The notes under the pieces were generated by a model. It was not told the DNA's origin. It worked only from the letters and a program-made list of their open reading frames with translations, and made no database searches. A program made the translations under genes and the position numbers. A stretch of 64,000 nt of DNA, taken from positions 275,149 through 339,148 of the forward strand of contig NZ_NIQU01000005.1 in NCBI RefSeq assembly GCF_002741105.1, read 5' to 3'. Below are positions 18,216 through 29,353 of the stretch, piece after piece (the first letter of the stretch is position 1; the number at the start of each line of letters is the position of its first letter). Origin of the DNA: Pseudomonas sediminis (lineage in GTDB: Bacteria; Pseudomonadota; Gammaproteobacteria; Pseudomonadales; Pseudomonadaceae).

Positions 18216-19643
18216 ATGACTGGCAAGACGCTCTACGACAAGCTCTGGGAAATGCACGAAGTGAAACGTCGCGATGACGGTTCCTCGTTGATCTACATCG
18301 ATCGTCACATCCTTCATGAAGTGACCTCGCCGCAGGCCTTCGAAGGTCTGCGTCTGGCCGGGCGCAAGCCGTGGCGCATCGATGCCAACATCGCCACGCC
18401 GGATCACAACGTGCCGACCACCAAGGCCGAGCGTCAGGGCGGTCTCGAAGCCATCGCCGACGAGGTCTCGCGTATCCAGGTGCAGACCCTGGACGAGAAC
18501 TGCGATGACTTCGGCATTCTCGAATTCAAGATGAACGACGTGCGTCAGGGCATCGTCCATGTGGTCGGCCCGGAGCAGGGCGCGACCTTGCCGGGCATGA
18601 CCGTGGTTTGCGGCGACTCGCATACCTCGACCCATGGCGCCTTCGGTGCGCTGGCCCACGGCATCGGCACCTCGGAAGTCGAGCACGTGCTCGCCACCCA
18701 GTGCCTGGTGGCCAAGAAGATGAAGAACATGCAGGTGCGCGTCGAAGGCAAACTGCCTTTCGGCGTCACTGCCAAGGACATCGTGCTGGCCGTGATCGGC
18801 AAGATCGGCACCGCCGGAGGTAACGGCCATGCACTGGAATTCGCCGGTAGCGCGATCCGCGATCTGTCGCTGGAAGGGCGCATGACCATCTGCAACATGT
18901 CCATCGAAGCTGGTGCCCGTGTCGGCCTGGTGGCGGTGGACGAGAAAACCATCGCCTACGTCAAGGATCGTCCGTTCGCGCCCAAGGGCAGCGACTGGGA
19001 CAAGGCCGTGGCGCAGTGGCAGAACCTGGTGTCCGACGCCGATGCGGTGTTCGACACCGTGGTCGAGCTGAAAGCCGAAGACATCAAGCCGCAGGTCAGC
19101 TGGGGTACTTCGCCGGAAATGGTCCTGGCCGTCGACCAGAACGTGCCGGACCCGGCCGTTGAAGCCGACCCGGTGAAAAAGGACTCGATCACCCGTGCGC
19201 TGAAATACATGGGCCTCTCCGCGAACCAGCCGATCACCGATATCCAGCTGGACCGCGTATTCATCGGCTCCTGCACCAACTCGCGCATCGAAGACCTGCG
19301 CGCCGCTGCAGAGGTAGCCAAGGGCCGCAAGGTCGCCGCCACCGTCAAACAGGCGCTGGTGGTGCCGGGCTCCGGTCTGGTCAAGGCGCAAGCCGAGGCG
19401 GAAGGCCTGGACAAGATCTTCATCGAAGCCGGTTTCGAATGGCGTGAACCAGGTTGCTCCATGTGCCTGGCGATGAACCCGGACAAACTGGGCAGCGGCG
19501 AGCATTGTGCCTCTACCTCCAACCGTAACTTCGAAGGCCGTCAGGGCGCTGGTGGTCGTACCCACCTGGTCAGCCCGGCCATGGCTGCCGCTGCCGCAGT
19601 GACCGGCCGCTTTATCGACGTTCGTGAATTGATCCAGGCCTGA
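18216..19643 (+). CDS. leuC: 3-isopropylmalate dehydratase large subunit
   Basis: With LeuD it isomerises 2-isopropylmalate to 3-isopropylmalate in leucine biosynthesis, using a [4Fe-4S] cluster. The product is 475 residues from the ATG at 18216, which has GAGGTAAGG before it. In-frame codons further upstream lack this. Visible motifs are [20 protein letters not shown] (substrate binding, near residue 130), [13 protein letters not shown] with the first cluster cysteine, and [15 protein letters not shown] with the C-x-x-C pair. leuD begins 11 bases after the stop. Confidence 0.98.
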   Translation: MTGKTLYDKLWEMHEVKRRDDGSSLIYIDRHILHEVTSPQAFEGLRLAGRKPWRIDANIATPDHNVPTTKAERQGGLEAIADEVSRIQVQTLDENCDDFGILEFKMNDVRQGIVHVVGPEQGATLPGMTVVCGDSHTSTHGAFGALAHGIGTSEVEHVLATQCLVAKKMKNMQVRVEGKLPFGVTAKDIVLAVIGKIGTAGGNGHALEFAGSAIRDLSLEGRMTICNMSIEAGARVGLVAVDEKTIAYVKDRPFAPKGSDWDKAVAQWQNLVSDADAVFDTVVELKAEDIKPQVSWGTSPEMVLAVDQNVPDPAVEADPVKKDSITRALKYMGLSANQPITDIQLDRVFIGSCTNSRIEDLRAAAEVAKGRKVAATVKQALVVPGSGLVKAQAEAEGLDKIFIEAGFEWREPGCSMCLAMNPDKLGSGEHCASTSNRNFEGRQGAGGRTHLVSPAMAAAAAVTGRFIDVRELIQA

Positions 19644-19654
19644 GGAGACCGCAC

Positions 19655-20302
19655 ATGAAAGCTTTCACCCAACACACCGGCCTGGTCTGCCCGCTCGATC
19701 GCGCCAACGTCGACACCGACCAGATCATTCCCAAGCAGTTCTTGAAGTCGATCAAGCGCACCGGCTTCGGCCCCAACCTGTTCGACGAGTGGCGCTACCT
19801 GGATGTCGGTCAGCCGAATCAGGACAACTCCAAGCGCCCGGTCAACAAGGATTTCGTGCTCAACTTCCCGCGTTACCAGGGCGCCAGTGTGCTGCTGGCG
19901 CGCGAGAACTTCGGCTGCGGCTCTTCGCGTGAGCACGCACCCTGGGCGCTGGACGAGTACGGTTTCCGCACCGTCATCGCGCCGAGCTTCGCCGACATCT
20001 TCTTCAACAACAGCTTCAAGAACGGCCTGCTGCCGATCATCCTCAAGGATGAAGAGGTCGATGCGCTGTTCGAGCAGGCCGAGGCCACCGAAGGGTATCA
20101 ACTGACCGTCGACCTCGAAGCGCAGACCGTGACCCGTCCCGACGGCGTGCAGTACAGCTTCGAAGTCGACGCCTTTCGCAAGCACTGCCTGCTCAATGGC
20201 CTGGACGATATCGGCCTGACTCTGCAGGATCAGGAAGCGATCAAGGCGTTCGAGGTTGGCTATCAGCAGAGCAGCCCCTGGCTGTTCGGCGCGATCAAGT
20301 AA
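19655..20302 (+). CDS. leuD: 3-isopropylmalate dehydratase small subunit
   Basis: The swivel-domain partner of LeuC. It has 215 residues, the family length. Motifs are [14 protein letters not shown] near the N-terminus, [15 protein letters not shown] near residue 90 (substrate-contact loop), and [17 protein letters not shown]. It follows leuC after 11 bases with GAGGAGACC upstream of its ATG, so the two subunits are co-translated. A REP-like repeat separates it from leuB. Confidence 0.98.
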   Translation: MKAFTQHTGLVCPLDRANVDTDQIIPKQFLKSIKRTGFGPNLFDEWRYLDVGQPNQDNSKRPVNKDFVLNFPRYQGASVLLARENFGCGSSREHAPWALDEYGFRTVIAPSFADIFFNNSFKNGLLPIILKDEEVDALFEQAEATEGYQLTVDLEAQTVTRPDGVQYSFEVDAFRKHCLLNGLDDIGLTLQDQEAIKAFEVGYQQSSPWLFGAIK

Positions 20303-20310
20303 GGCGTTCG

Positions 20311-20373
20311 ATAGGATGCGCTATGCGCGCCTGATTTAAGACTATTTAAGTGGTGCGCACGGCGCACCCTACG
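20311..20373. repeat. REP-like inverted repeat between leuD and leuB
   Basis: ATAGGATGCGCTATGCGCGC on the left faces GTGCGCACGGCGCACCCTAC on the right. It is another member of the CCCTACG family. It lies within what is otherwise a leuCDB transcription unit and could modulate mRNA stability between leuD and leuB. Confidence 0.7.
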
Positions 20374-20389
20374 GTTCGATGAGGATGTG

Positions 20390-21472
<1,083 letters not shown>

Positions 21473-21479
21473 TCTTCCC

Positions 21480-21513
21480 AGCCCCGCCGGGGTGGTTCCG
21501 GCGGGCTGTTTAT
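21480..21513 (+). terminator. Hairpin between leuB and asd
   Basis: AGCCCCGCCGG, a 7-base loop and CCGGCGGGCT (21480-21507), then GTTTAT. The stem is strong and the T run is short. It probably terminates or attenuates leuB transcripts before asd, which starts at 21529. Confidence 0.7.
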
Positions 21514-21528
21514 ATAGGTGTAGTCGTT

Positions 21529-22641
21529 ATGAAACGTGTAGGTCTGATCGGTTGGCGTGGCATGGTTGGTTCCGTGCTCATGCAGCGCATGCTGGAAGAG
21601 CGGGACTTCGACCTGATCGAGCCGGTGTTCTTCACCACTTCCAATGTCGGTGGCCAAGGCCCGGCCATTGGCAAGGACATCGCTGCGCTGAAAGATGCCT
21701 ACAGCATTGACGACCTGAAAGGCCTGGACGTGATCCTGACCTGCCAGGGCGGTGACTACACCAGCGAAGTCTTCCCCAAGCTGCGTGAAGCCGGCTGGCA
21801 GGGCTACTGGATCGATGCAGCCTCCAGCCTGCGTATGGATGATGAGTCGGTGATCGTGCTCGATCCGGTCAACCGCAAGGTCATCGACCAGGCGCTGGAT
21901 GCTGGCACCAAGAACTACATCGGCGGCAACTGCACCGTCAGCCTGATGCTGATGGCGTTGGGTGGTCTCTACGAAGCCGGTCTGGTCGAGTGGATGAGCG
22001 CCATGACCTACCAGGCCGCTTCCGGTGCTGGCGCCCAGAACATGCGCGAGCTGATCAAGCAGATGGGCGCGATCAATGCCAGTGTCGCCGATGATCTGGC
22101 CGATCCGGCCAGTGCCATCCTCGATATCGACCGCAAGGTCGCCGAAGCCATGCGTGGCGAAGGTTTCCCGGTGGACAACTTCGGCGTGCCGCTGGCCGGC
22201 AGCCTGATCCCCTACATCGACAAGGAACTGCCGAACGGGCAGAGCCGTGAAGAGTGGAAGGCCCAGGCCGAGACCAACAAGATCCTCGGTCGCTTCAAGA
22301 ACCCCATTCCGGTCGACGGCATCTGCGTGCGCATCGGCGCCATGCGTTGCCACAGCCAGGCACTGACCATCAAGCTGAACAAGGATGTGCCGATGGCTGA
22401 CATCGAAGGCCTGATCAGCCAGCACAATCCCTGGGTCAAGTTGGTGCCGAACCACCGCGAAGATTCCATCCGTGACCTCGGCCCGACTGCCGTGACCGGC
22501 ACCCTGAGCGTTCCGGTCGGCCGTCTGCGTAAACTCAACATGGGCTCGCAGTTCCTGGGCGCGTTCACTGTGGGTGACCAGTTGCTGTGGGGCGCTGCTG
22601 AGCCGCTGCGTCGCATGCTGCGGATCCTTCTGGAGCGCTAA
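21529..22641 (+). CDS. asd: Aspartate-semialdehyde dehydrogenase
   Basis: Reduces beta-aspartyl phosphate to aspartate semialdehyde with NADPH, the branch-point step to lysine, diaminopimelate, threonine and methionine. The 370-residue product has the nucleotide-binding start [18 protein letters not shown], the catalytic Cys135 in [13 protein letters not shown], and [16 protein letters not shown] with the catalytic histidine. The length and motifs match the gammaproteobacterial enzyme. A catalytically doubtful paralogue lies 141 bases downstream. Confidence 0.98.
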   Translation: MKRVGLIGWRGMVGSVLMQRMLEERDFDLIEPVFFTTSNVGGQGPAIGKDIAALKDAYSIDDLKGLDVILTCQGGDYTSEVFPKLREAGWQGYWIDAASSLRMDDESVIVLDPVNRKVIDQALDAGTKNYIGGNCTVSLMLMALGGLYEAGLVEWMSAMTYQAASGAGAQNMRELIKQMGAINASVADDLADPASAILDIDRKVAEAMRGEGFPVDNFGVPLAGSLIPYIDKELPNGQSREEWKAQAETNKILGRFKNPIPVDGICVRIGAMRCHSQALTIKLNKDVPMADIEGLISQHNPWVKLVPNHREDSIRDLGPTAVTGTLSVPVGRLRKLNMGSQFLGAFTVGDQLLWGAAEPLRRMLRILLER

Positions 22642-22668
22642 GCGTCGGGCGGGACATCCGGAGTCAAA

Positions 22669-22706
22669 CAAAGCCCTTCTGTTTCGGCAGAGGGGCTTTG
22701 TCTTTT
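22669..22706 (+). terminator. Rho-independent terminator after asd
   Basis: CAAAGCCCTTCT faces AGAGGGGCTTTG across GTTTCGGC (22669-22700), followed by TCTTTT. It separates asd from its paralogue. Confidence 0.85.
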
Positions 22707-22782
22707 CAGGGCTGAGCAAGTCGATTGCCTGGGCGATGGGGCGCAGTTACAGTGCCGCTCCCTCTGCGTCTTAGGTCAGCTC

Positions 22783-23793
22783 ATGAGTCAGTCCATCAAT
22801 ATCGCCGTGATCGGCGCCACCAGCAACGTCGGCGAAGCTCTGGTCGAATTGCTCGAAGAGCGTGAGTTCCCGGTGAAGGACCTGCATCTGCTGGCCAGCA
22901 GTGAATCGGCTGGGCAGAGTCTGTCGTTCCGTGGTCGGCAGGTGCGGGTCAGATCGCTCGATGCCTTCGATTTCGCCCAGGTACAACTGGCGTTCTTTGC
23001 CGCGGGACCTGAAGTGACGCGCAGTCATCATGAGCGCGTGATAGCAGCCGGTTGCTCGATCGTAGATCTGAGCGCGGCACTGCCGCTGGCGCAAGCGCCA
23101 TGCGTATTACCTGAACTTGGCGCCGCGGGCCTGCCAGTATTGACCCGGCCTTGGTGCGTCAGTGCAGCGACGCCTTCTGCGGTTGCCTGCGCGCTGGTGC
23201 TGGCGGCGCTGAAGCCTGTACTGCAGCCGCAGCAGTTGCAGGTGACTGCGATGCTGTCGATCTCCACCCTGGGGCGTAGCGGTGTGCAGGAGTTGGCGCG
23301 GCAGACCGCTGAGCTGCTCAACGCGCGCCCGCTGGAGCCCAAGACGGTGGATCGACAGATCGCGTTCAACCTGCTGGCCCAGGTCGGCGAAGTGGATGAC
23401 CAGGGGCATGCTCAATTGGAGAAGCGTCTGGCTGCCGAGATCCAGCAGTTGTTGGGTCTGCCTGGGCTTCCGGTGGCCGCGACCTGCGCCTTGGTGCCAG
23501 TGTTCTTTGGCGATAGTCTTGCGCTGGGTGTGTATGCTGATTCGGATATCGATATCAATGCCGTGCAGCAATTGCTCAAGGTGGCGCAGGGCATCGAGTT
23601 GGTTGAGGCTGGCGACTATCCGACGGCAGTGGGCGATGCGGTGGGGCAGGATCAGGTCTACGTAGGGCGCGTCCGTCGTGGCGTGGACGATCCACGGCAA
23701 CTCAATTTGTGGATTGCGTCTGATAATGTAAGAAAAGGCGCCGCCCTAAATGCTGTGCAGATAGCTGAGTTATTGATAAAACACTATCTGTAA
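22783..23793 (+). CDS. Asd-like protein (Usg type), catalytic cysteine absent
   Basis: A 336-residue semialdehyde-dehydrogenase-fold protein that starts IAVIGATSNVGEALVELLEE and ends DNVRKGAALNAVQIAELLIK, as in E. coli Usg and its pseudomonad relatives. In place of the NCT/NCS active-site loop it reads VSAATPSAVACALV, so the nucleophilic cysteine is missing at the expected position. It is therefore probably not a working aspartate-semialdehyde dehydrogenase. Its role is unknown. It lies between asd and fimV, a placement I recall as conserved in pseudomonads. Confidence 0.88.
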   Translation: MSQSINIAVIGATSNVGEALVELLEEREFPVKDLHLLASSESAGQSLSFRGRQVRVRSLDAFDFAQVQLAFFAAGPEVTRSHHERVIAAGCSIVDLSAALPLAQAPCVLPELGAAGLPVLTRPWCVSAATPSAVACALVLAALKPVLQPQQLQVTAMLSISTLGRSGVQELARQTAELLNARPLEPKTVDRQIAFNLLAQVGEVDDQGHAQLEKRLAAEIQQLLGLPGLPVAATCALVPVFFGDSLALGVYADSDIDINAVQQLLKVAQGIELVEAGDYPTAVGDAVGQDQVYVGRVRRGVDDPRQLNLWIASDNVRKGAALNAVQIAELLIKHYL

Positions 23794-23804
23794 AAGATAC
23801 TTAC

Positions 23805-23829
23805 CTAGAAATTTGAAGAATCTTTCTAG
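23805..23829. terminator. Weak hairpin before fimV
   Basis: CTAGAAA faces TTTCTAG across an 11-base loop, just after the Asd-like stop. It is AT-rich and lacks a long T run, so it is a weak terminator candidate or part of the fimV promoter region. Confidence 0.35.
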
Positions 23830-23948
23830 CTTGGCAATACTGGCTGAGTTGATTGCTGAATGGGGAGCCGCTCGTAGAGCGGAGGCAGGCAGCAGTTCTC
23901 AAGACCCTCTCGCATGCCGAGAAAAAAGATAAAACAAGGGATAACGCT

Positions 23949-26780
23949 ATGGTTCGGGTTCGCAAACTGGTGCTGGCAATCGCAGCTGCTTCCGCGCTGT
24001 CTTCCGGTATGGCGCATGCGCTGGGGTTGGGTGAAGTTACCCTGCAATCTTCGCTGAATCAGCCGTTGGTAGCGGAAATCGAACTGCTGGAGGTGCGCGA
24101 TCTGGCCTCCAACGAGGTGATTCCGAATCTCGCGTCCCCTGAAGAGTTCGTCAAGGCGGGTGTCGACCGCCAGTACTTCCTGACTGATCTCAAATTCACT
24201 CCCGTATTGAAGCCCAACGGCAAGAGCGTGATTCGCGTCACCTCGAGCAAGGTGGTGCGTGAACCTTACCTCAACTTCCTGGTAGAGGTGCTTTGGCCGA
24301 ATGGTCGATTGCTGCGTGAATACACCCTGCTGCTCGACCCACCGCTTTACTCTCCGCAAACTACCGTAGCCGCTGCGCCGCAGCTGCCCATCGCCGCGCC
24401 TGCACCGCGTCCGTCTGCGGCTCCTGCTCCTGCACCACGCAGCGCTGCACCCGCTCCGGCTCCGCGTCCTGCCGCGCCGACGCCAGCGTCGCGCGCCATT
24501 TCCGGTAACGAATACAGAACCACTGCCAACGATACGCTTTGGGAAATCGCCCAGCGCGTCGGTGGTGGCTCTTCGGTCAATCAGACCATGCTGGCCATCC
24601 AGGATCTGAACCCTGATGCCTTCATCGGCGGCAACATCAACCGCATGAAGAGTGGCCAAGTACTGCGCCTGCCGGACGAACAGCAGATTCGCAGTCGCAG
24701 CAATGCCGAGGCGATCGCCCAGGTCGCCGAGCAGAATGCCGCCTGGCGTGAGGGTCGCGCTGTAGCCTCGCGTCAACTGGATGCCACTCGCCGTACCACT
24801 GCTGGCGCCGCACCTGCGACTGCCGAAGCGAGCGACAGCCTGAAGCTGGTTGCTGCTGAGGCAGGTCAGTCCACTCGCGGTAGCGATACGGGCTCTGCTG
24901 GTAGCAAGGCATTGGCCGACAAACTGGCAGTGACCCAGGAAAGTCTTGATTCGACCCGTCGTGAGAACGCCGAACTGCAGAGTCGTGTAGGTGATCTGCA
25001 AAGTCAGTTGGACAAGCTGCAGCGTTTGATGGAGCTGAAGGACAATCAACTGGCCAAGTTGCAGGCTGAACTGTCGGCAGAGCCCGTAGCGCCTGCCCCT
25101 GATGCAGTGCAAGAGCCGCCTGCGGAAACTCCGGCAGCGGCGCCTGAGGCCGCACCGCCCGCTGCGGAAGCGGCGACGCCGCCGACTACGCCGCCTGAGG
25201 AGGCGGCGCCTGACTACAACTATTCCGAGGAACCGGCTGCGCCTGTCGAGGACAGCGCCGCCGCAACCGAACAGCCGGCCAGTGAGCCGGCTGCTGCCGT
25301 TGAGCCGGCCGCCCCGGCCAAGCCTGTCGAAGCAGCCAAGCCTGCAGCGCCTGCACCGGCTCCAGCCCCAGCCCCAGCCCCGCAGAGCTTCATTGATGAC
25401 CTGATGGCCAACCCGATGACGCTGGGCCTGGCGGGTGGTGGTGCGCTTCTGCTCCTGTTGGTTGGCCTCATGGCGCTGTCGCGCCGCAACGCTCAGAAAG
25501 AGTCCGAGCTGCAAGATGAACTGGCTGACGAACTGTCCCAGGATCAGGCGTTCGCCTCCGATCTGGACATGCCTGAAGACAGCTTCGCAGGTCTCGACGA
25601 CGAGCCTGTCCAAGCAGCCCAAGCCGCTGGCGAGGAACGCGTGACGGCGCAGACCGGCGACGCACTGGGTGAAGCAGATATCTACATTGCATACGGGCGC
25701 TTTAATCAGGCGGCCGAGCTGCTGCAAAACGCGATCAACGACGAGCCGCATCGTGCTGATCTGCGTCTGAAACTGATGGAGGTCTACGCCGAGCTGGGTG
25801 ACCGCGAAGGCTTTGCCCGTCAGGACAACGAGCTGCGCGAGATCGGCGGTGTTAATGCAGAAGCCGAGCAGCTGAAGTCCAAGTATCCGGCGATCGCTGC
25901 CTTTGCGGGAGCTGGTGCGGTGGCCGCGGCTACCTCCGCCGATGACGACATGAGCGAGTTCAGTCTGGATGACCTCAGCCTGGATGAGCCAGCTGCAGAG
26001 GCGCCTACCGCCACTGGTGGCGATCTGGATGATGCTTTCGGCCTGAGCCTCGACGACCTGGAAGCTGATCTGGAGAGTGATGTTCAGTCCGCCCAGGCTG
26101 AGCAAGCGCCGTTGTCGCTGGACGATGATCTGGACTTCGGTCTGGTCGATGAGCCCGTCGCACCGGCTGCTTCTGCTGATGACGATCTGAGCTTCGATCT
26201 GGCCCTGGATGATGACAAGGTCGAACTGTCCCAGCCGGCCGACGATCTGTCCGCCTTCAGTCTGGACCTGGATGAGCCGGCTCCGGCTGCCAGCGACGAA
26301 GCTGACGATTTCCTGCTGAGCCTCGATGACGACGCGCCGCTGAGCCAGCCGGCCGACGACCTGTCCGATCTGAGTCTCGATCTGGCTGACGATAAGTCAT
26401 CTGGTGAGCTTGATCTGCCGGCTGACTTCGATCTCTCGCTCGAAGACGAAACGCCGGCTCAGCCTACTGTTGCTCCCGATAGCTTCGCCGCGCAGCTGGA
26501 CGAGGTAACCGCCGAGCTGGATCAGCTGTCGACTGATTTCGAGGAGCCACAAGCAGCTCCGCTGGCACCGGCCAGTAGCCTGTCCAGCGATCTGGATGGC
26601 GATGATGACTTCGACTTCCTGTCCGGGACCGATGAGACCGCGACCAAGCTGGATCTGGCTCGGGCTTACATCGATATGGGCGACACCGAAGGTGCGCGCG
26701 ACATTCTTGATGAAGTAATTGCCGAAGGCAGTGATGCTCAGCAGCAAGAAGCTCGCGAGATGATTGCCAAGATGGTTTGA
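23949..26780 (+). CDS. fimV: Peptidoglycan-binding pilus/polarity protein FimV
   Basis: An inner-membrane polar hub needed for type IV pilus assembly and twitching. The product is 943 residues from the ATG at 23949, after AAGGGAT. It has a signal peptide (about 1-24, ending GMAHA), the FimV N-terminal domain, Ala/Pro linkers, a periplasmic LysM domain (about 185-240, RTTANDTLWEIAQRV), a coiled coil (about 320-365), one membrane helix (about 490-510), an acidic Asp/Leu-rich cytoplasmic region with repeated SLDDL motifs, and a C-terminal TPR-like FimV motif (LDLARAYIDMGDTEGARDIL). Base composition follows the repeats. Confidence 0.97.
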   Translation: MVRVRKLVLAIAAASALSSGMAHALGLGEVTLQSSLNQPLVAEIELLEVRDLASNEVIPNLASPEEFVKAGVDRQYFLTDLKFTPVLKPNGKSVIRVTSSKVVREPYLNFLVEVLWPNGRLLREYTLLLDPPLYSPQTTVAAAPQLPIAAPAPRPSAAPAPAPRSAAPAPAPRPAAPTPASRAISGNEYRTTANDTLWEIAQRVGGGSSVNQTMLAIQDLNPDAFIGGNINRMKSGQVLRLPDEQQIRSRSNAEAIAQVAEQNAAWREGRAVASRQLDATRRTTAGAAPATAEASDSLKLVAAEAGQSTRGSDTGSAGSKALADKLAVTQESLDSTRRENAELQSRVGDLQSQLDKLQRLMELKDNQLAKLQAELSAEPVAPAPDAVQEPPAETPAAAPEAAPPAAEAATPPTTPPEEAAPDYNYSEEPAAPVEDSAAATEQPASEPAAAVEPAAPAKPVEAAKPAAPAPAPAPAPAPQSFIDDLMANPMTLGLAGGGALLLLLVGLMALSRRNAQKESELQDELADELSQDQAFASDLDMPEDSFAGLDDEPVQAAQAAGEERVTAQTGDALGEADIYIAYGRFNQAAELLQNAINDEPHRADLRLKLMEVYAELGDREGFARQDNELREIGGVNAEAEQLKSKYPAIAAFAGAGAVAAATSADDDMSEFSLDDLSLDEPAAEAPTATGGDLDDAFGLSLDDLEADLESDVQSAQAEQAPLSLDDDLDFGLVDEPVAPAASADDDLSFDLALDDDKVELSQPADDLSAFSLDLDEPAPAASDEADDFLLSLDDDAPLSQPADDLSDLSLDLADDKSSGELDLPADFDLSLEDETPAQPTVAPDSFAAQLDEVTAELDQLSTDFEEPQAAPLAPASSLSSDLDGDDDFDFLSGTDETATKLDLARAYIDMGDTEGARDILDEVIAEGSDAQQQEAREMIAKMV

Positions 26781-26787
26781 TTGATAC

Positions 26788-27651
26788 ATGTCTGACGCAG
26801 TACCTGTAGCGGCCGCCGAAATGGCGGCCGCTGGCTTTTTCAGAATCGCCCTGGGCCTCGAATACAAGGGCGCGCGCTATCGTGGTTTTCAACGCCAGGG
26901 GCCCAAGGTTCCGACGATCCAGGAACACCTGGAAACGGCCTTGTCCAAGGTCGCTGGTGGTGCCCCAGTCAGCATTCTGTGCGCAGGGCGTACCGATGCC
27001 TCTGTGCATTCCAGTGGCCAGGTGGTGCACTTCGACACCACTGTCGAGCGCTCGCTGCATGCCTGGATCATGGGCGCCAACATGAATTTGCCCAGTGATA
27101 TCAGCGTGACCTGGGCGAAGGTGATGCCGGCACACTTTCATGCGCGCTTTTCGGCCATGGCGCGGCGCTACCGCTACGTGATCTACAGCGATCCGATCCG
27201 CCCGGCGCACATGGCCGAGGAAGTTACCTGGAACCATCGCCCGCTGGATGTCGCACGCATGCGTGAGGCCGCTCGGGCGCTGGTCGGGACGCATGATTTC
27301 AGCGCCTTCCGGGCGATGCGTTGTCAGGCTAAATCACCAATCAAGACAGTGCATCACCTGCAACTGATCGAGCATGGCCGCTTCATCGTGCTGGATATCC
27401 GCGCCAATGCTTTTCTGCACCATATGGTGCGAAACATTGCTGGTGTGTTGATGACCATTGGGGCTGGCGAACGACCTCCAGAGTGGGCGCGCGAGGTACT
27501 CGAGCGCGGCGATCGACATAGCGGGGGAGTGACAGCGCATCCCTACGGCTTATATCTGATACAGGTCGATTACCCGGATGAGTTCGAATTGCCGCAACGC
27601 TATCTCGGGCCGCATTTTCTCTCCGGTCTGCCGGACGTGCGACAGCCATAA
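26788..27651 (+). CDS. truA: tRNA pseudouridine(38-40) synthase TruA
   Basis: Isomerises uridines 38-40 in the anticodon arm of many tRNAs. The 287-residue product carries LGLEYKGARYRGFQRQ at the N-terminal domain and the catalytic loop CAGRTDASVHSSGQV with Asp70. The usual Gly after the RTDA stretch is Ser here, which is a tolerated difference. FLHHMVRNIAGVL is the C-terminal motif. It starts 7 bases after fimV and may be co-transcribed with it. Confidence 0.97.
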   Translation: MSDAVPVAAAEMAAAGFFRIALGLEYKGARYRGFQRQGPKVPTIQEHLETALSKVAGGAPVSILCAGRTDASVHSSGQVVHFDTTVERSLHAWIMGANMNLPSDISVTWAKVMPAHFHARFSAMARRYRYVIYSDPIRPAHMAEEVTWNHRPLDVARMREAARALVGTHDFSAFRAMRCQAKSPIKTVHHLQLIEHGRFIVLDIRANAFLHHMVRNIAGVLMTIGAGERPPEWAREVLERGDRHSGGVTAHPYGLYLIQVDYPDEFELPQRYLGPHFLSGLPDVRQP

Positions 27652-27687
27652 CCCTTTGTTACCATCCGAGCCCGGATGGCGAGAGGT

Positions 27688-28329
27688 ATGAACGTGACGG
27701 TCGTGCGCAGCAAGATTTGTGGTATCACCCGCATCGAGGATGCTCTGGCGGCGGTAGCGGCCGGAGCCGATGCCATCGGCCTGGTGTTCTACGGGAAAAG
27801 CCCGCGAGCAGTCGGTGTCGAGCAGGCCGCAGCTATCGTGCAGGCGTTACCGCCGTTCGTGACCACTGTCGGGCTGTTCGTCGACATGCCCCGCGACCAG
27901 CTGCAGCAGTTGCTGCAGCGCCTGCCGCTGGATCTGCTGCAGTTTCATGGTGATGAATCGCCGGCTGACTGTGAGGGCCATGGTCGCCCCTACATCAAGG
28001 CGCTGCGGGTCCGCCCCGGTGAGGACGTGGCTGCAGCCATGGCGCCCTACAGTGGTGCGCGGGGTATTCTGTTGGATACCTTCGTCGAGGGCGTGCCAGG
28101 TGGTACGGGGGCTTCGTTTGATTGGTCGCTGGTGCCTGAAAATGCCGCCAAGCCAATCATCCTGGCCGGTGGCCTCGATGCGGACAATGTTGCGGCGGCC
28201 ATTCGCCAGGTTCGCCCCTATGCCGTGGATGTCAGTGGTGGGGTCGAGGCCAGTAAAGGCATAAAGGATGCAGGCAAGATTCGCGCATTCGTGCAGGCGG
28301 TGCGTGATGCTCGATGTGACGGCAATTGA
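27688..28329 (+). CDS. trpF: Phosphoribosylanthranilate isomerase
   Basis: Amadori rearrangement step of tryptophan biosynthesis. The 213-residue TIM-barrel has [14 protein letters not shown] with the catalytic Cys, [35 protein letters not shown] with the catalytic Asp, and [15 protein letters not shown] (phosphate binding). An ATG 12 bases upstream is in frame, but GAGAGG lies directly before the ATG at 27688, which gives the family length. The other trp genes are not nearby, as in other pseudomonads. Confidence 0.97.
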   Translation: MNVTVVRSKICGITRIEDALAAVAAGADAIGLVFYGKSPRAVGVEQAAAIVQALPPFVTTVGLFVDMPRDQLQQLLQRLPLDLLQFHGDESPADCEGHGRPYIKALRVRPGEDVAAAMAPYSGARGILLDTFVEGVPGGTGASFDWSLVPENAAKPIILAGGLDADNVAAAIRQVRPYAVDVSGGVEASKGIKDAGKIRAFVQAVRDARCDGN

Positions 28330-28468
28330 GGCAGGGCCGTCAATTAGCCTGTCACGCCGCCATGGGCTCGTTTCGATGGGCTCTGGGTGCGGCAGAAAAG
28401 AATTGCTGGAGATGGGCGTTTCACGATGAGGCGTTCATCCGAACCAACGGTTATGGAGAAATGACAGC

Positions 28469-29353
28469 ATGAGCAACTGGTTGGTAGACAAACTCATTCC
28501 CTCGATCATGCGTTCCGAGGTGAAGAAGAGCTCTGTGCCCGAGGGCCTGTGGCACAAATGTCCGTCCTGTGATGCCGTGCTCTACCGTCCCGAGCTGGAA
28601 AAGACACTCGATGTCTGCCCCAAGTGCAATCACCACATGCGTATCGGTGCTCGCGCACGCATCGACATTTTCCTTGATGCCGAAGGCCGTGAGGAAATCG
28701 GTGCTGATCTGGAGCCGGTCGATCGCCTGAAATTCCGCGACAGCAAGAAGTACAAGGACCGTCTGGCCGGTGCGCAGAAGCAGACTGGCGAGAAGGATGC
28801 ACTGATCTCCATGAGCGGCACCCTCGAAGGCATGCCGATCGCCGTTTGCGCGTTCGAGTTCTCCTTCATGGGCGGGTCGATGGGTGCCATCGTCGGCGAG
28901 CGTTTCGTTCAGGCGGCCAATGTCGCACTGGAAAAACGCTGCCCGCTGGTGTGCTTCTCTGCTTCCGGTGGTGCGCGCATGCAGGAAGCGCTGATCTCGC
29001 TGATGCAGATGGCCAAGACCTCGGCGGCTCTGGCGCGCTTGCGTGAAGAGGGCCTGCCGTTCATCTCCGTACTGACCGATCCGGTTTATGGCGGCGTCTC
29101 CGCCAGTTTGGCGATGCTTGGTGACGTCATCGTGGCCGAGCCGAAAGCGCTGATCGGTTTTGCCGGTCCACGCGTGATCGAGCAGACCGTACGCGAGAAA
29201 TTGCCGGAAGGCTTCCAGCGTAGCGAGTTCCTCATCGAACATGGCGCCATCGACATGATCATTTCGCGCGACGAACTGCGTCCGCGCCTGGCGCGTCTGC
29301 TTGCGCAAATGATGAATCGTCCCTCTCCGGTTTCCCTGCCGGCCACTGCATGA
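28469..29353 (+). CDS. accD: Acetyl-CoA carboxylase carboxyltransferase subunit beta
   Basis: With AccA it transfers the carboxyl group from biotin to acetyl-CoA, making malonyl-CoA for fatty-acid synthesis. The product is 294 residues. The N-terminal zinc ribbon has cysteines 31, 34, 50 and 53 (CPSC and CPKC), followed by the crotonase-fold carboxyltransferase core with [13 protein letters not shown] and [16 protein letters not shown]. It lies 139 bases after trpF. Its TGA overlaps the folC start codon (ATGA), so translation is coupled. Confidence 0.98.
   Translation: MSNWLVDKLIPSIMRSEVKKSSVPEGLWHKCPSCDAVLYRPELEKTLDVCPKCNHHMRIGARARIDIFLDAEGREEIGADLEPVDRLKFRDSKKYKDRLAGAQKQTGEKDALISMSGTLEGMPIAVCAFEFSFMGGSMGAIVGERFVQAANVALEKRCPLVCFSASGGARMQEALISLMQMAKTSAALARLREEGLPFISVLTDPVYGGVSASLAMLGDVIVAEPKALIGFAGPRVIEQTVREKLPEGFQRSEFLIEHGAIDMIISRDELRPRLARLLAQMMNRPSPVSLPATA

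Noticed and set aside
18189..19565. A 458-codon open frame antisense to leuC
   Set aside because: It lies entirely opposite the highly conserved LeuC frame and has no domain or start signal.
23826..26105. A 759-codon open frame antisense to fimV
   Set aside because: Its product is low-complexity (Arg/Gly/Ser/Leu runs), mirrors the Ala/Pro/Asp repeats of fimV, and has no recognisable domain or ribosome-binding site. It is a codon-bias shadow.
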